From the NCBI GenBank assembly GCA_001931875.2, contig MSJH02000383.1, forward strand, positions 1 through 38,045: DNA of 38,045 nucleotides, in the 5' to 3' direction. The notes below the pieces were generated by a model. That model made no database searches. It saw nothing but the letters and a program-made list of their open reading frames with translations, and was not told the DNA's origin. Each line of letters starts with the position of its first letter. Position 1 is the stretch's first letter. Source of the DNA: Byssochlamys sp. IMV 00236. Lineage: Eukaryota; Ascomycota; Eurotiomycetes; Eurotiales; Thermoascaceae. This document shows, one piece after another, positions 1-11,221 of the stretch. Position numbers and translations under genes: made by a program.

Positions 1-37
<37 letters not shown>

Positions 38-674
38 CTAGTATTAATATGAATGCATTTGTAGCTAATTGTCAACACTCTAAATATTCTAAACTCCTTT
101 ATTTCTTTCTTTACTGATGCTCCTTGCTTTCTCTCTCTCCTGTGAGAATGATTTGTACCTTATCTCTATGTTCATCCTTTAATGTGCTTGCTTTCTCTCT
201 ACACACATTATAGCCTAATACGATCATTGGGCGCTTGCGAGGCGAATGGTAGACGAAATGAAGCCTATCGATAGCTACTTGGACAGTCTGTGAATCCTAC
301 AAATGATGATGATGATTTCCTCCTTTTCTGGGGTAGGAGCTCTCCTGGAACTATTAGTCTATCGCTGTTCAGCCTATACTTTCAAGATTTTTCAAATTCA
401 CAAGTTTAGTCTTGATACATCATTGTATCAGTGTACACTATTCTGATGTACTCTTATTTTCTCTATTAATCAAGAATACATAAGTATACAATACATATAT
501 AAAAGCAACACGTCAGCAGTATCTTTCCACATGAGGATTGACGCATACACAATCGGCAAAACAGTTTTGTTTATCATCCTCAAATAAAGACAAAAGTATG
601 TTAAAAATTACTTTATTATTAATGCCAAAAATACAAATATGTATGCACGAATGAGTTTATATAATGAGACTAGT
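1..674. other. intergenic spacer with poly-A start
   Basis: The first 34 bases are an uninterrupted A run, which may be a contig edge or a low-complexity tract. The rest is AT-rich with no supported gene. A short open stretch on the plus strand near 210-293 ends in a stop and is preceded by an AG acceptor-like site, so it could be the last exon of a gene lying to the left, but it is too short to identify. About 600-674 is probably the 3' untranslated region of the pyruvate kinase gene. Confidence 0.5.
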
Positions 675-2269
675 TTAGGGAGCAATCAACACACGGACAG
701 TGTTTGTGTTGCCGAGGCCGCCCTTCCATCCTTGAACGATGACGACTGGGTCATTTGACTTGATAAGACCAGCTTTCTTGCCTTGTTGAATACCCCACTT
801 GATACGAGATTCGACATCTTCGTCCCACTTGGCAGCAACAGGGTCGGTGTAGATGAAAGGGAACACACCACGGTGAAGGTGTGATTGACGAGCGGTTTGT
901 GTCTCACGAGTGACGAGGATAATGGGTTGAGCAGGTCTGTACTTGGAAGCGAGACGAGCAGAGTGGCCGGACTTGGAGAGGACCAAGATGGCACCTGCGT
1001 TTTGTTCGGCAGCAGCAGAGACAGCAGCACAAGCAACAGTCTCGGTGGTGTCAGTGGGCCAAGGGGTCAAGCCGCGAAGTTGGTTAAACAGAGGACTGTA
1101 ACAGATGACGGATTCGGCTAATTGACAAGTTGTGGCCATTGTCTTGACGGCTTCAACGGGGTAAGAGCCCTTGGCAGTTTCACCAGAAAGCATGACGAGA
1201 TCAGCACCGTCCAAGACGGCGTTGGCAACATCAGATACTTCAGCACGTGTGGGGCGAGGGTTGTAGGTCATGGATTCCAACATTTGAGTGGCACAAGCAG
1301 CGGGCTTACCAACTAAATTACACTTGGCGATCATCATCTTTTGAGCAACAAAGACACGTTCACAAGGGATTTCAATACCCATGTCACCACGAGCGATCAT
1401 CACACCGTCAGTCTCGGCGAGGATTTCGTCAAAGTTCATGATACCTTGGTGGTTTTCGATCTTGGAGATAATCTTGATGTTCTTGCCCTTTTCGCCAAGG
1501 ACACGACGGATGTCCTTGACATCTTGAGCACGACGAATGAAAGAGGCAAAGATCATGTCAACACCGTTTTCAACACCGAAACGAAGATCGTTCTTGTCCT
1601 TTTCAGAAAGAGCAGGAAGGTCGACGGCTGTCTTGGGAAGGTTGACACCTTTCTTGGAGCAGAGCTTACCGTTGTTTTGTGCTTGAACACGGACATAGTT
1701 GTCACCCTTGGAAATGACCTTGAAAGAGAGGACACCATCATCGACGTAGATGTACTTGCCAACATCAATCACATTAGGCAAGTTCTTGTAATCAACGTAC
1801 ATGTTTTCGCCGTCACAGGCAGTAGCATACTTTTCATCAGTAGTAATATTCATTTCGTGGCCCTTGGTAATAGGTACTTCGACGTCGTTGGCCATCAAAC
1901 CAGTACGGATTTCAGGACCTTTGGTATCAAGAGCAATAGCAATGACCTTATCAGGGCGTGCTTTCCCATACAAAGTTAGACTCTATTTCACTTATGCGCG
2001 TATGTTATGAACTTACCAGCAGCAGCAGCACGGGCGTTGTCAAGAACAGACTTGTGATAATCATAGTCACCATGAGAGAAGTTCATACGGACAATGTTCA
2101 TACCAGCATCGATCAATTCGATCAACTTGTCAACGTTGTTTGTTTTAGGACCGATTGTACAGATAATAGATGTCTTACGAGCAGCTTTAGGTTGGACATC
2201 AACATCCATGTTGGCAACCCATTGCATAGGGAATTGATTAGCGTTGTTAGCTTGTCTATCAGTAAACAT
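675..2269 (-). CDS. PYK1: pyruvate kinase (last step of glycolysis)
   Basis: Pyruvate kinase transfers phosphate from phosphoenolpyruvate to ADP in the cytosol. Two exons, complement(2017..2269) and complement(675..1960), join to 512 residues, the usual fungal length of about 500-525. The 54-nt intron has a GTAAGT donor, a CTAAC branch site and an AAAG acceptor, and it splits an Ala codon. The protein begins its A domain with the conserved TSIICTIGP segment, followed by the NFSHG motif. The B domain follows, then the pyruvate kinase signature IKIISKIEN with the catalytic Lys near residue 251, and the metal-binding ARGDMGIE segment near 274-281. The C-terminal effector domain is complete. The start chosen is the first ATG in frame, giving a short fungal-type N-terminal extension. 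Identity is clear. It is divergent from the eL36 gene across a 756-bp spacer. Confidence 0.97.
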
Positions 2270-3025
2270 TTTATTCGGGAAAAGGGAAAAGTTGGGTTAA
2301 AAAAGAAAAAGCCAAAAAATTTATGTAATAGTTTCGCACAGCTTTTATATCTGTGGGGGTTTAATATCAAATCATTTTTAATCTCCAACCTTTTCTAATC
2401 GCGTCTAGGGCTTATTTATCTCGTTTTACGTATTACAACAAGGCATGAAATGTTGGGTAAAGAAGTAAAAAGTCTTTATGATTCCTTTATTATTTTCAGA
2501 CCAAATAAATGAATACGTATATCTCATTTATGATTTAAAGCATTAAAGAGGTCATCAATACATAATATGTAACTTATAGTCGAACATCTGATATTGATCG
2601 CTTATCCGATTATACAATCGATTAAGAAAATTTAATATTCCGATGTCTCTTTTTTTGTCTCTCTCTGTCTCTCTTCCCTTTTTTTTGCACACTAATAAAA
2701 TATAGCCTTAATTATTGGTCATAAATATACTTGTTTCGATTACGGTGTGATTTTGTATAGAATATTCTATATTTTGTCATGAGAAACTATTTTTCAAACT
2801 TGATCTGCTTTCCACACGCGCACACACACAAATATATTCACTGTTGAGCGATTTTGTTTATTTCGTTACTGTCATTTTCGGACAAAAATCCTCACTACAA
2901 AAAAAAAAAAAGTTATTGTCCGATAATGCCGGACGCCGAGCATGACCGGAACTGGAATTCATTCTAGAAACAAAAGAGTATCTCAGCACAAACTGTCAAC
3001 CCCCCTCTTTCATTATACATCAACA
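2270..3025. promoter_or_regulatory. divergent promoter region, pyruvate kinase / eL36
   Basis: This 756-bp AT-rich spacer separates two highly expressed divergent genes. It holds CT-rich tracts near 2650-2690 and an A run near 2900-2911. I see no other gene. An in-frame upstream ATG at 2942 extends the eL36 frame, but the extra residues do not fit the family. Confidence 0.5.
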
Positions 3026-3724
3026 ATGGTTGCTGCCAAGTCTGGAATCGCTGCCGGTATCAACAAGGGTCACATCACTACCCGTCGTGAACTCAAGGCC
3101 AAGCCCTCTAACAAGATTGGTGTATGTATGGATGGATGAAGAGAGAATGGATATTGAAAGAACAGAAAGCATATGGAATATAAGCATTGGAAATATATAA
3201 ATTCAATCGACATGGATTAGCGAAAATCTCTAGTATAAATGAACCATTAGTATACACACAAACACGCACTCGCACACTCACACAAAGAGAGAGAGAAAGA
3301 AACAAGCTCACAAGCAAGCGTAAATTCATACATCTACACATAAACGCACTCTTTCTAGATTGTCATATATTTCAACAATGCTTCCATATCTCTCTTTCTG
3401 CTTTTTCAATATCCATAAACTCTCTGTAGTATAGAATATTGATCACTCACATTAAATTAGGCCGCCTCCAAGCGTACCACTTTTGTCAAGTCCATTGTCC
3501 GTGAAGTCACTGGTTATGCTCCCTATGAACGTCGTCTCATGGAATTGATCAAGAACTCCAAGGACAAGCGTGCCAAGAAGCTTTGCAAGGCTAGAGTAAG
3601 TTGAAAGGAGAAAGCTGCTTTGGACATAAACTAATGTCTTTATTATTAGCTCGGTACTTTTGTTCGTGCCAAGAAGAAGATTGAAGAACTTACAGCTGTT
3701 ATTGCTGCTTCTCGTCGTCACTAA
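3026..3724 (+). CDS. RPL36: 60S ribosomal protein eL36
   Basis: A small basic protein of the large ribosomal subunit. Three exons, 3026..3121, 3461..3595 and 3650..3724, give 101 residues, matching the family's 100-105. Hallmarks are the N-terminal GI.AGINKGH segment, the central [21 protein letters not shown] block, and the C-terminal RAKKKIEE...IAASRRH. Both introns fall between codons. The first intron is 339 nt, much longer than others in the window; such introns in ribosomal protein genes can carry snoRNAs, but I found no convincing C/D or H/ACA boxes. The ATG at 3026 is preferred over the in-frame ATG at 2942 because the family starts about here. Confidence 0.95.
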
Positions 3725-3930
3725 ACTTTTTGTTTTAATTGAAAATAAACAAGGACGGCTCCCTCTTTTTTGAGACGTATATGCCTTTGTCTGTGTGTGT
3801 GTGTATGTTTTTTTTTAAGAGAAGAGTGAAATCTATATTGGGAAATCGTGACCGTGCTACTATGATATTTCCCTAATTGTGCTTCTTTTAATATCTTTTC
3901 TTTTCTTAAACACACATAAACATATAAGAG

Positions 3931-5494
3931 ATGAGTGCTATTTCAGCTGCTGAAAGACAAAAATATGCAGAAATATTTCAAGCAAGAGGCCAAGTCAATG
4001 GTTACATGTCTGGTATAATTAAACACACAATTAGCTGTTGAATGTTTCAATAACTTGCACAATAGGTGCAATTGCTAGAGATGTCTTGTTAAATTCTAAC
4101 TTGCCTCCTAATCGACTTGAGCGTATTTGGTAAACAAAACAAAGCACTCGCAAGATGTAACTACTCTTCCAACCTTTTTCTTCTTCTTTTATGATAGGGA
4201 CCTTTCAGACATTGACAAAGACGGCAATCTCGACTTTGAAGAATTTTGTATTGCTATGCACTTGACATTCGATTGCATCAATGGTGTTGAACCGCCCATC
4301 TCTCTTCCACCTAACCTTGTTCCCTCTACCAAAGCGCATCTCTTACCTTCATCATATGGTAGCTACCAGCAATCTCAACCTACTGGATACTACCAACAGC
4401 CACAACCGACAGGGTATTATCAGCAACCTCAAGCAACAGGCTATCCTGGTGGATATCAGCAACCACAGCCTACGGGGTATCAACAACCACAACCCACGGG
4501 ATATCAGCAACCACAGCCTACAGGATACCAGCAAGCTCAACCGACCGGATATTATCAACAATCTTATCAAGAACCTGAGTTCGTGTGGGATATGACGCCT
4601 GATGAGATGACATCGTATCAAAATATCTATGCCAAATATGCAAATGAGACAGGAAAAGTCAAATGTAAGTTTGTTTTGATAATAATAGCCATTGGAACTT
4701 ATCAGTCCTCACATATAGTTGCTCAAATGAATGATTTCTATGACACCTTGGGCCTTCCTCGTACGGATCTGACAAATGCATGGTAAGAAAAAGAGAGAAA
4801 GGAACCCCTTAAACACTATACTCAACATTCTTTTAGGACGTTGATCGATGTCAACCATGCCAATGCACTTACTCAAGACCAATGTCTCATGTTTTACCAC
4901 GTTCTTAACCAGCGCACCAAGGGTGCTCGTATTCCCAAAGAATTACCTCCTGATCTCCATGCTGCATTTGCCGGAGAATATGCGGCTGATTTCGGTCAAC
5001 GTCCTGGATCGGGCACAGGTGCTCGTAAGGGCAACAGTACACCCATGTCAAGCAGCGCCAAACTGGCAGATAACTATGTGAGTCGCTTAGGAGCAGCAAG
5101 TACATCTCTAAGTTCAAAGAGCACATTATCAGGCAGCAAATACGACGAGGAAGAGATGCTGAAACGTGAATTAGCAGAGCTCAAGGAGCGTGTTAGAGAG
5201 GCAGAACAAAGAGCAGCCCAGGCTAAAGAAAGCGAGCACTACGAATCCTTTGCTTCCCGTCCTCTTCGTGATCAATTTCAAGCACTTTATGATTACAAGC
5301 TTCGTCAGCTCACGGATCAATCTGATATTGAAGACAAGGTGCGCAAACAGGAAAGAGATATCGAGGCTGCTCGTGATGCAGTACGTCGTCTCAACAGGAT
5401 CGTGGATGATGTGCGTGGAAAGAAGCGTGAATTAGAAGCATTGCTAGAAGAAAGAAGACTAGAGGTTCAAAAAGTGTTGCGTGCATCTGAATAA
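3931..5494 (+). CDS. END3: End3-like endocytic EH-domain protein with QxTGY repeats
   Basis: End3 works with Pan1 and Sla1 at cortical actin patches in clathrin-mediated endocytosis. Five exons, 3931..4012, 4066..4129, 4198..4664, 4719..4782 and 4837..5494, give 444 residues. The first EH domain carries an EF-hand loop ([12 protein letters not shown], residues 53-64). Residues 105-167 hold seven QxTGY repeats. A second EH-like domain spans about 177-275, with [12 protein letters not shown] and the [11 protein letters not shown] segment. A Ser-rich linker and a C-terminal coiled coil (about 330-444) match the Sla1-binding end of End3. Yeast End3 is about 349 residues; the surplus here is mainly the repeat block and linker. 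QxTG motifs are the core of Prk1/Ark1 kinase sites in yeast Pan1 and Sla1, so the insert is unusual for End3. The gene is tail to tail with the SUMO ligase, 54 bp between stops. Confidence 0.88.
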
Positions 5495-5548
5495 AAGAAA
5501 AACTTGCTAATTTACTTTTTTATTACTATTATTATTGCTGTTGTTGTA

Positions 5549-7615
5549 TCATGATGAAGATGCATTTTCAGATGAAGGATGTACACTCGGTGAAGAAAGA
5601 AGGTCATGTACCGAATACTGAGTAACTGGATGTAAGATATCGGACATTGTAAGGCTTTGATCAGGGTTAATGTTATGTAAGGTCATCAGTGGTTCCTCCT
5701 GTTGCTGTTGCATTTGTTCCTGTTGATATGGATGTGTATCTACATGCCTACTTGAATTGTGAATGAGCCCTTTTGTAATTTCAAAGTAATCAAGTGCTTA
5801 CCTTTCCTCTTCTTCTTCATCACTACTTAGTGTTAGATCAATAACATTCTGCCGTATCTTTTTCGCTGTATTTTGTCGTTGTAGTGGAAGCTCTGTATCA
5901 ACTTCCCCATCCAGTCGTGGACGTTTATTTGTGTTATCATGATTATTAGGAGGTATACTTGTATTGTTATCACTATCATCGTCTAGTAGCTCAACTACTG
6001 TTTCTTCTTTCTTTAGATGTTCTATTTCTTGTTCTGAGTCATCCTCTTCGTCCATTGATGGGTGTTCATCAACGATTGTAATGTGTCCATTGGGCTCAAC
6101 CCGCACGCTGTCGATATGTTTTGGTGTATTTTTCAATATTTCCATGAAATAACCATCCAAAACGAGATCTTCACAGTTTTCTATTCGTTTATAACAAACC
6201 GGACAAGACCACGTTGGTGTTTGTTCGTTCATGAGCAAAAATGTATGTGCATCAAAGCATTGGAGGTGATTACAATGGGTTGATCGAATGGGTGTAACGA
6301 TACGTGTGAACGCAAGCTAATTGCTATAAGTATACACACACAAAATCAACAAGATATAAAGCGCTTACCGGGCATTTCATCGAAAGTGTCTGTGATTCCA
6401 TAACGACATCGTCCTCTTCTTGTTTATCTTGTACTTGTAATAAAATATTAGTGTGAGGTAATGACCATCTTTCTTGATCTTACTATCTTTTAACACTCTT
6501 TCTTTTGGTATCTCTCTTTGATTCATCCCTTCTAGTAAAGTTGATATAGGTGTTCTTTTTACCATATATATGCCCGCAATATACGCTGATTCTGAATTGA
6601 TATAAACTAATTCTACATTATTCAAGGCATGTTTCTTTATCATGACTGTCAAATCTGGCGGATTCACTGTCCCTGGTCTGTTTCTCAATCCTCTTAATGT
6701 CTACAAAAAGATACACAAAATCAATTTTCTGTGACGTTCATGTAACCCAGTGTTTCAATCTATATCACCTACACTTCCTCCAATGATACTTCCATTGATT
6801 CGAAGTTCACAGATGCTTGGAAATTCTACTAGCAATTCTTTGCTAAATGATTCTGCAGAAAGATCACCGGCTTTTGCGCAAAAGAAGCGTATTTGATATT
6901 GTGGTCGGTTGTCTGCTTCATGAGAAAGAGCAAGTAGGTCGCGTTGCTCGGGAGTTAACGTAAATTGGAATAACTTGGCCTTGCGTTCTTGGGAAGCTAT
7001 ACAACAGGGGGGGATAATATCATGCAGCGTTTAATAGATATGCCTTTATAATGTCATTTCCATATTTACCTGGTGCTAGCTTCAGTGTTGTCAATTTCAT
7101 CATGGGTTCAAAAAATACGCTACACTTGAACCTCACTTGGTCATTGTCTTCAAATACTGGAATTGCAGGTGTTGAAATGGATGTAGGACGATAAATGGTT
7201 CGATGCTCTAATCTATGATGATTCAACATGATTGTGTCATTGATAAAACTCCATGATACTCTGTGCATATGTCAATTAGTAAACATATTGAAAAGCTCTT
7301 TTTTCCTTGCTTACTTTCTAGAAGCGTTGGCATTGACAATATCTACAACAGCGGCTAATGCGTTCTTTTTATTGCCTGCTATCAAATTAACAATGTAATG
7401 TGCTAATCTAGCCACTACTTCGTCTTTTCTTCCGCTCAAAATTAGTTTAGCTTGTCCATGTGTAGTAGCATTTATAGATCGCATGCAATCTGTCAACTCT
7501 TTCACTGTGGCATTTCGAAGATCGTTCTTGATTAACCTATACTATATGATAATAAGCAAAATAAAACATAGTAGCAGAAAGCGGTTAGATAGCCAACCTG
7601 CTCATCAGTATCCAT
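5549..7615 (-). CDS. Siz/PIAS-type SUMO E3 ligase (SAP, PINIT, SP-RING)
   Basis: Transfers SUMO from Ubc9 to nuclear substrates. Eight exons on the minus strand: 7598..7615, 7315..7541, 7070..7260, 6773..6996, 6466..6700, 6369..6433, 5802..6316, 5549..5747. All phases agree, giving 557 residues. An SAP DNA-binding motif covers about 14-52. A PINIT domain follows (about 90-235), ending in the conserved LRGLRNRPGT block. The SP-RING has Zn ligands C319, C335, H337, C340, C358 and C361, with the PTWSCPVC segment. After it come two SUMO-interacting motifs, VVEL with acidic residues (427-430) and VIDLTL followed by SSDEEEEE (478-483). The C-terminus is Gln-rich. The first exon encodes only six residues and its intron has a weak GTTGGC donor; the 32-nt intron 6434-6465 uses GTCATT. 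Those two junctions are the least certain. I cannot say which Siz paralogue this is. Confidence 0.9.
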
Positions 7616-8087
7616 TGTGAGCTGAAAAAAGATACAGAAACAAGTGATATAGAAAAAAAAAATGCTAAGCTTATTTCCAGTTATCTGTTTTTGCCATTAC
7701 ACCCACTGCACAACCCAACCGCACAGTCGGTGAATGCGGGGTTTTTTTGTTCAATCTGATTCGCCAATCAGGTTAAAAAGATGAAATGGGCCGCTGGTTG
7801 CTCTAGACAGCCAATGAATCAAAGAATTCAATTGATTCGTTTTGTTTGTAACAGCAATAAAAAAAGGCACACTCTGTTACCTCAAGCCCGCTACTTCCGC
7901 TGCTGAGAATAATTTATGGCAAGTCATTTTGCTGCATAATGTGGTAATAGAAGCTATTTTTACTCAAGAGAGAGAGAAAAAGAAAAACTAACAAACCAAA
8001 CTAAACTATTGAAAAATATGAAATTCATTTTTCTCCGCTCTTTTTCATTGTTAACTTCTTTATACTTTTACAACTTTACCTAATTCA
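7616..8087. promoter_or_regulatory. divergent promoter region, SUMO ligase / G-beta
   Basis: A 472-bp spacer between two divergent genes. It contains CCAAT sequences at about 7763-7772 and 7811-7815, a common binding site for the Hap complex, and CT/GA-rich tracts. No coding region is evident. Confidence 0.45.
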
Positions 8088-9254
8088 ATGGACTCCATTA
8101 CGGACAATGAGATTGCAGAAAGAATAATAACTGCCAGAAAAGACGCAGAATCGCTCAAAGAACGAATTCGACAAAAGAGAGATCACCTGTCTGATACAAC
8201 ATGTAAAGACTATTTTTTTGTTTTACTGCATACACTGACTGCATTCTTTACAAAGTGATCCAGGTTGCACAAAAAGTACAAAGTTTGCCACCCTTGGCAA
8301 TGAAAGCACGGCGGATATTAAAGGGCCATTTGGCCAAAGTCTATGCCTTACAATGGGGATCAAATAAACAGAACGTTGTATCTGCTTCACAGGACGGCAA
8401 ATTACTGATATGGAATGCATACTCTACGCACAAACTTTACTCTGTTTCTCTAAAATCCTCATGGGTCATGACGTGTGCTTACTCGCCCAGTGGGAAATTC
8501 GTTGCTTCGGGAGGATTGGACAATACGTGCTCCATTTACAATTTGGAATCACCAATAAAGCCTATCAGGGAATTATCAGGACATACAGGATACTTGAGCT
8601 GTTGTCGATTTTTGAGCGATCATCAAATATTGACATCAAGCGGCGATACCAGCTGTATATTATGGGATATTGACCTTGGCAGCAAGCTACACGAATTCAG
8701 TGATCACACAGGTGATGTCATGAGGTAAAAAAAAAGATGCAAAAAAAAACAAAAAAAAAAAACAAAAATGCACAGAATAATAATATGTTGGCAGCCTTGC
8801 CGTATCACCCGACAATCCAACCATTTTTGTCTCAGGCGCCTGTGATGCTACTGCGAAAATATGGGATCTACGAACCCAAAAGTGCGTTCAATCCTTTAGC
8901 GGGCATGAGTCTGATATCAACGCGGTCCAGTTCTTTCCTAGTGGTAGTGCTATAGGCACAGGATCTGACGATGCTAGCTGTCGTCTATTTGATCTTCGAG
9001 CGGATAGAGAGCTAAACATATTTACGCATGAGCAAGTGTTTAGCGGGGTGACATCTGTCGCTTTCTCCATTTCAGGTAGAGTGCTCTTTGGGGGCTATGA
9101 TGATTACCATTGCTATGCGTGGGATATTCTAAAAGGTGAACGAGTGAGTGCACTTGATGCACACAATAATCGGGTGTCTTGCTTAGATATTGCGCCCGAC
9201 GGTATGTCTCTCTGCACAGGCAGCTGGGATAATTTATTAAAAGTATGGGCTTAG
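8088..9254 (+). CDS. heterotrimeric G-protein beta subunit (7 WD40 repeats)
   Basis: The beta subunit pairs with G-gamma and an alpha subunit below plasma-membrane receptors, in fungi for pheromone, nutrient and growth signalling. Exons 8088..8202, 8256..8724 and 8795..9254 give 347 residues, the normal size. The N-terminal helix (residues 1-45) forms the coiled coil with G-gamma. The [10 protein letters not shown] entry into blade 1 and repeated GH...D..IWD patterns mark seven WD40 blades. The protein ends in the expected WDNLLKVWA. The second intron is extremely A-rich (GTAAAAAAAAA donor) and ends at TTGGCAG just before 8795; joining there restores SLAVSPDN...[14 protein letters not shown] without a frame break. 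The family is certain; which of several mucoralean G-beta paralogues is not. Confidence 0.95.
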
Positions 9255-9377
9255 TTATTTATTTGAATATAACTAGAAGACTAATGAATAAAAAATAACG
9301 TATTTTCATTTTATACTTACCGAGACATTAAGGAATTCACTGCCATTATGGACAGCGCATTAAATCTAGGAGCACCG

Positions 9378-9720
9378 TTAGTCTTTGCGGGTCTTCTGAA
9401 GGGGGAGCAGGGCTTTCATTGCCATGTCATATATATTTAATGCACTATTCACATCACGATTTCACACCGTACCACAAGATTCACACTTGGGGACAGAGTG
9501 TACACTTCGCTTTGATCTAGTAATGGAGATATTATTTAATTGATTGGTTTTGCGCTTGTTACAGATCTGACTTGTTCATTGCTTGTCGACATAAACAAAT
9601 TCGGTCCCCTTGTTGGACTGTTTTGGTTTTTAGCGCCAACTGTACTTGATGTGCCATATTTCTTGCTTGTTGTCAAATAATCTTTTAGCAGTTTCTTGAT
9701 TTCCTTTTTGCTTGTTGTTA
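9378..9720 (-). pseudogene. decayed Fanzor/TnpB-like nuclease C-terminus
   Basis: Reading the minus strand, a degenerate frame gives GTEFVYVDKQ, a stop, TSQICNKRK, then SVHSVPKCESCGTV, a stop, and NRDVNSALNI, ending at a TAA at 9378-9380. This order matches the C-terminal part of TnpB/OrfB proteins and their eukaryotic Fanzor relatives: a conserved [ED]xxTSxxC, a zinc ribbon with CxxC pairs, and the final RuvC Asp in [WQ]xRDxNAAxN. The second stop (TGA, 9462-9464) sits where Trp or Gln is normal and could arise by one base change from TGG. At least three in-frame stops show that it is broken. The frame upstream of about 9720 is not recognisable. Family assignment rests on motif reading only. 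Confidence 0.6.
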
Positions 9721-10221
9721 TATGCCTTGAACTTTAACTTTTGAGGCTTATTTCATGCAAAGATTTGTTAAAATACGCACCATGTAAGAGAGCGACATAC
9801 CAATTATCTTGACAGTAATAATTGTGGATTCTTTGATAGTCTTGCAGGTGTCTAGAGGCAGCTAGTAAGAATGAGATCAACCTTGCAATGTTTAAAACAG
9901 GCAATTCGCTAATGCACTCAAACTCTTCAGGTTCAAGTAAAGAAAAAAGAAAAAAGGAAAGTAGCTGCAGTTAGCCCTGTCATGTTAAATTAATGATCGA
10001 CAACTTGTTTTTTATAGTAAAACGCTTCTCGAATGAAAAATCACTCTATTTTAGACACATTGCATATCTTGTTGCGATTCTCAATGTATTTTTCTTTATA
10101 AAAGTAATAGATAAGAATACTAAAATGACACAAGATTTCCATGGATCATCATCATAATACTCAGGAACAGTGGTCGAAGAAGTAAGGGCAAGAAGAAAAA
10201 GGAGAAATTCAAACTTTAATG

Positions 10222-10605
10222 TCAGCCATGCGTCCTATGAGGAAAAAGAAGTATATAGTGAGTTGGCATATATGCAGCATGTGTCTGGCTCAATGTAAGA
10301 ACAATGTCATGGAAGCATCTTTCACTATACTCAATAGGAGTAACTGCGGCAAATTCTTCCATAGTTGGCAAGCTGTAAATACATCCATCGCCTCCTTCAG
10401 CTAGTTTTATTCTTATGGAAAGGTTAACGATGAAGTAGGGTGAGCCGCTTCTAGCAGAGTCATCGCTATTAGATCTATCCTCACTGTTGGTGTTAGAGCT
10501 CTCATGACTGCTCAATACCTCATACTTATGACAGTAAATTCTTGCAAAAGAGATTACAATGGGACATTCAAAGCTGAAAGGCTTCTTATCTCCTAGTCCA
10601 GAACT
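10222..10605 (-). pseudogene. open frame of unknown origin, likely remnant
   Basis: A minus-strand frame is open for about 127 codons. It begins after a TGA near 10605 and includes an ATG at 10515. It reads FECPIVISFARIYCHKYEVL, an acidic Ser/Asn/Asp stretch, then SPYFIVNLSIRIKLAEGGDG, ending HRTHG. The mixture of hydrophobic and charged residues looks coding, not random. I do not recognise the family and see no clear splice sites to extend it. It lies on the same strand as the nuclease relic 500 bp away and might be part of the same inserted element or of a dead host gene. Confidence 0.3.
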
Positions 10606-11221
10606 TCATTTCCTTTCTGAGCAGCATACGAAGGATAACAGATGTACAACTGAGCATACTAAGGTGCGTTGTCCTCAGCTGGAAGCATAAGCTCTTGGCG
10701 GTGAAAAAGGATGCTGTGGATCTGGAATGCATCTAGTGCACCTCTGCTGTTGTTGTTACCGGTGTGATCAATCAAGCTAGGATAGTCTCATTTTGGCTGG
10801 TAAAACGCCTGTTGATTGTTTTTGATTAACTGGATTTAGCCTACAAAGGCGCAAGTAACCTGTTTTGTTACATAAAGAACAATGAACAATACTCGATCCA
10901 CTCATTGTTTAATTTGAATCAACCTTACAATGGCATTATGATAATGTTTGAAGAAAAACAATGAACTTTTTCATACTGATAATAGATTTGACAAAACTGT
11001 TGTAGAGAAAGAGGAAACATGTAATAAGGGAACGCCGACTTTTTATGTCTGTTTTTTACGATTTGTACGATTTTAATATGATGGTTTTCATTATAAAATG
11101 TGTGATATGTATTTTTACGTTTATATATATATAGAAGCGCAATAAAAGAGGAAAAAACAACCGACCAGCGTGTGTGTGTGTATATATATGTATATGTGTA
11201 TTTATATGTGTTTGTGTCGTT

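Larger units (their letters stand above)
9255..11221. other. gene-poor stretch with relics
   Basis: Nearly 2 kb lies between the G-beta stop and the Sgf29 stop. Besides the nuclease relic at 9378-9720 and the open frame at 10222-10605, I see no intact gene. Near 11170-11215 is a TG/TA-rich simple repeat, close to the Sgf29 3' end. The stretch looks like the footprint of decayed insertions. Confidence 0.5.

Noticed and set aside
210..310. Possible last exon of a gene left of the window
   Set aside because: An acceptor-like AG and a short open frame ending in a stop are present, but nothing ties the peptide to a family and upstream exons are not in view.
1341..1979. 212-codon plus-strand frame opposite pyruvate kinase
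   Set aside because: It is the antisense shadow of a strongly codon-biased, highly conserved enzyme gene and has no homology features.
3122..3460. Possible snoRNA in the long first intron of eL36
   Set aside because: The intron is unusually long, but I found no pair of C (RTGATGA) and D (CTGA) boxes with a closing stem, and no H/ACA pattern.
7760..7850. Possible short palindromic operator between the SUMO ligase and G-beta genes
   Set aside because: The GATT/AATC pairs and CCAAT boxes are ordinary promoter elements; the palindromes are short and imperfect.
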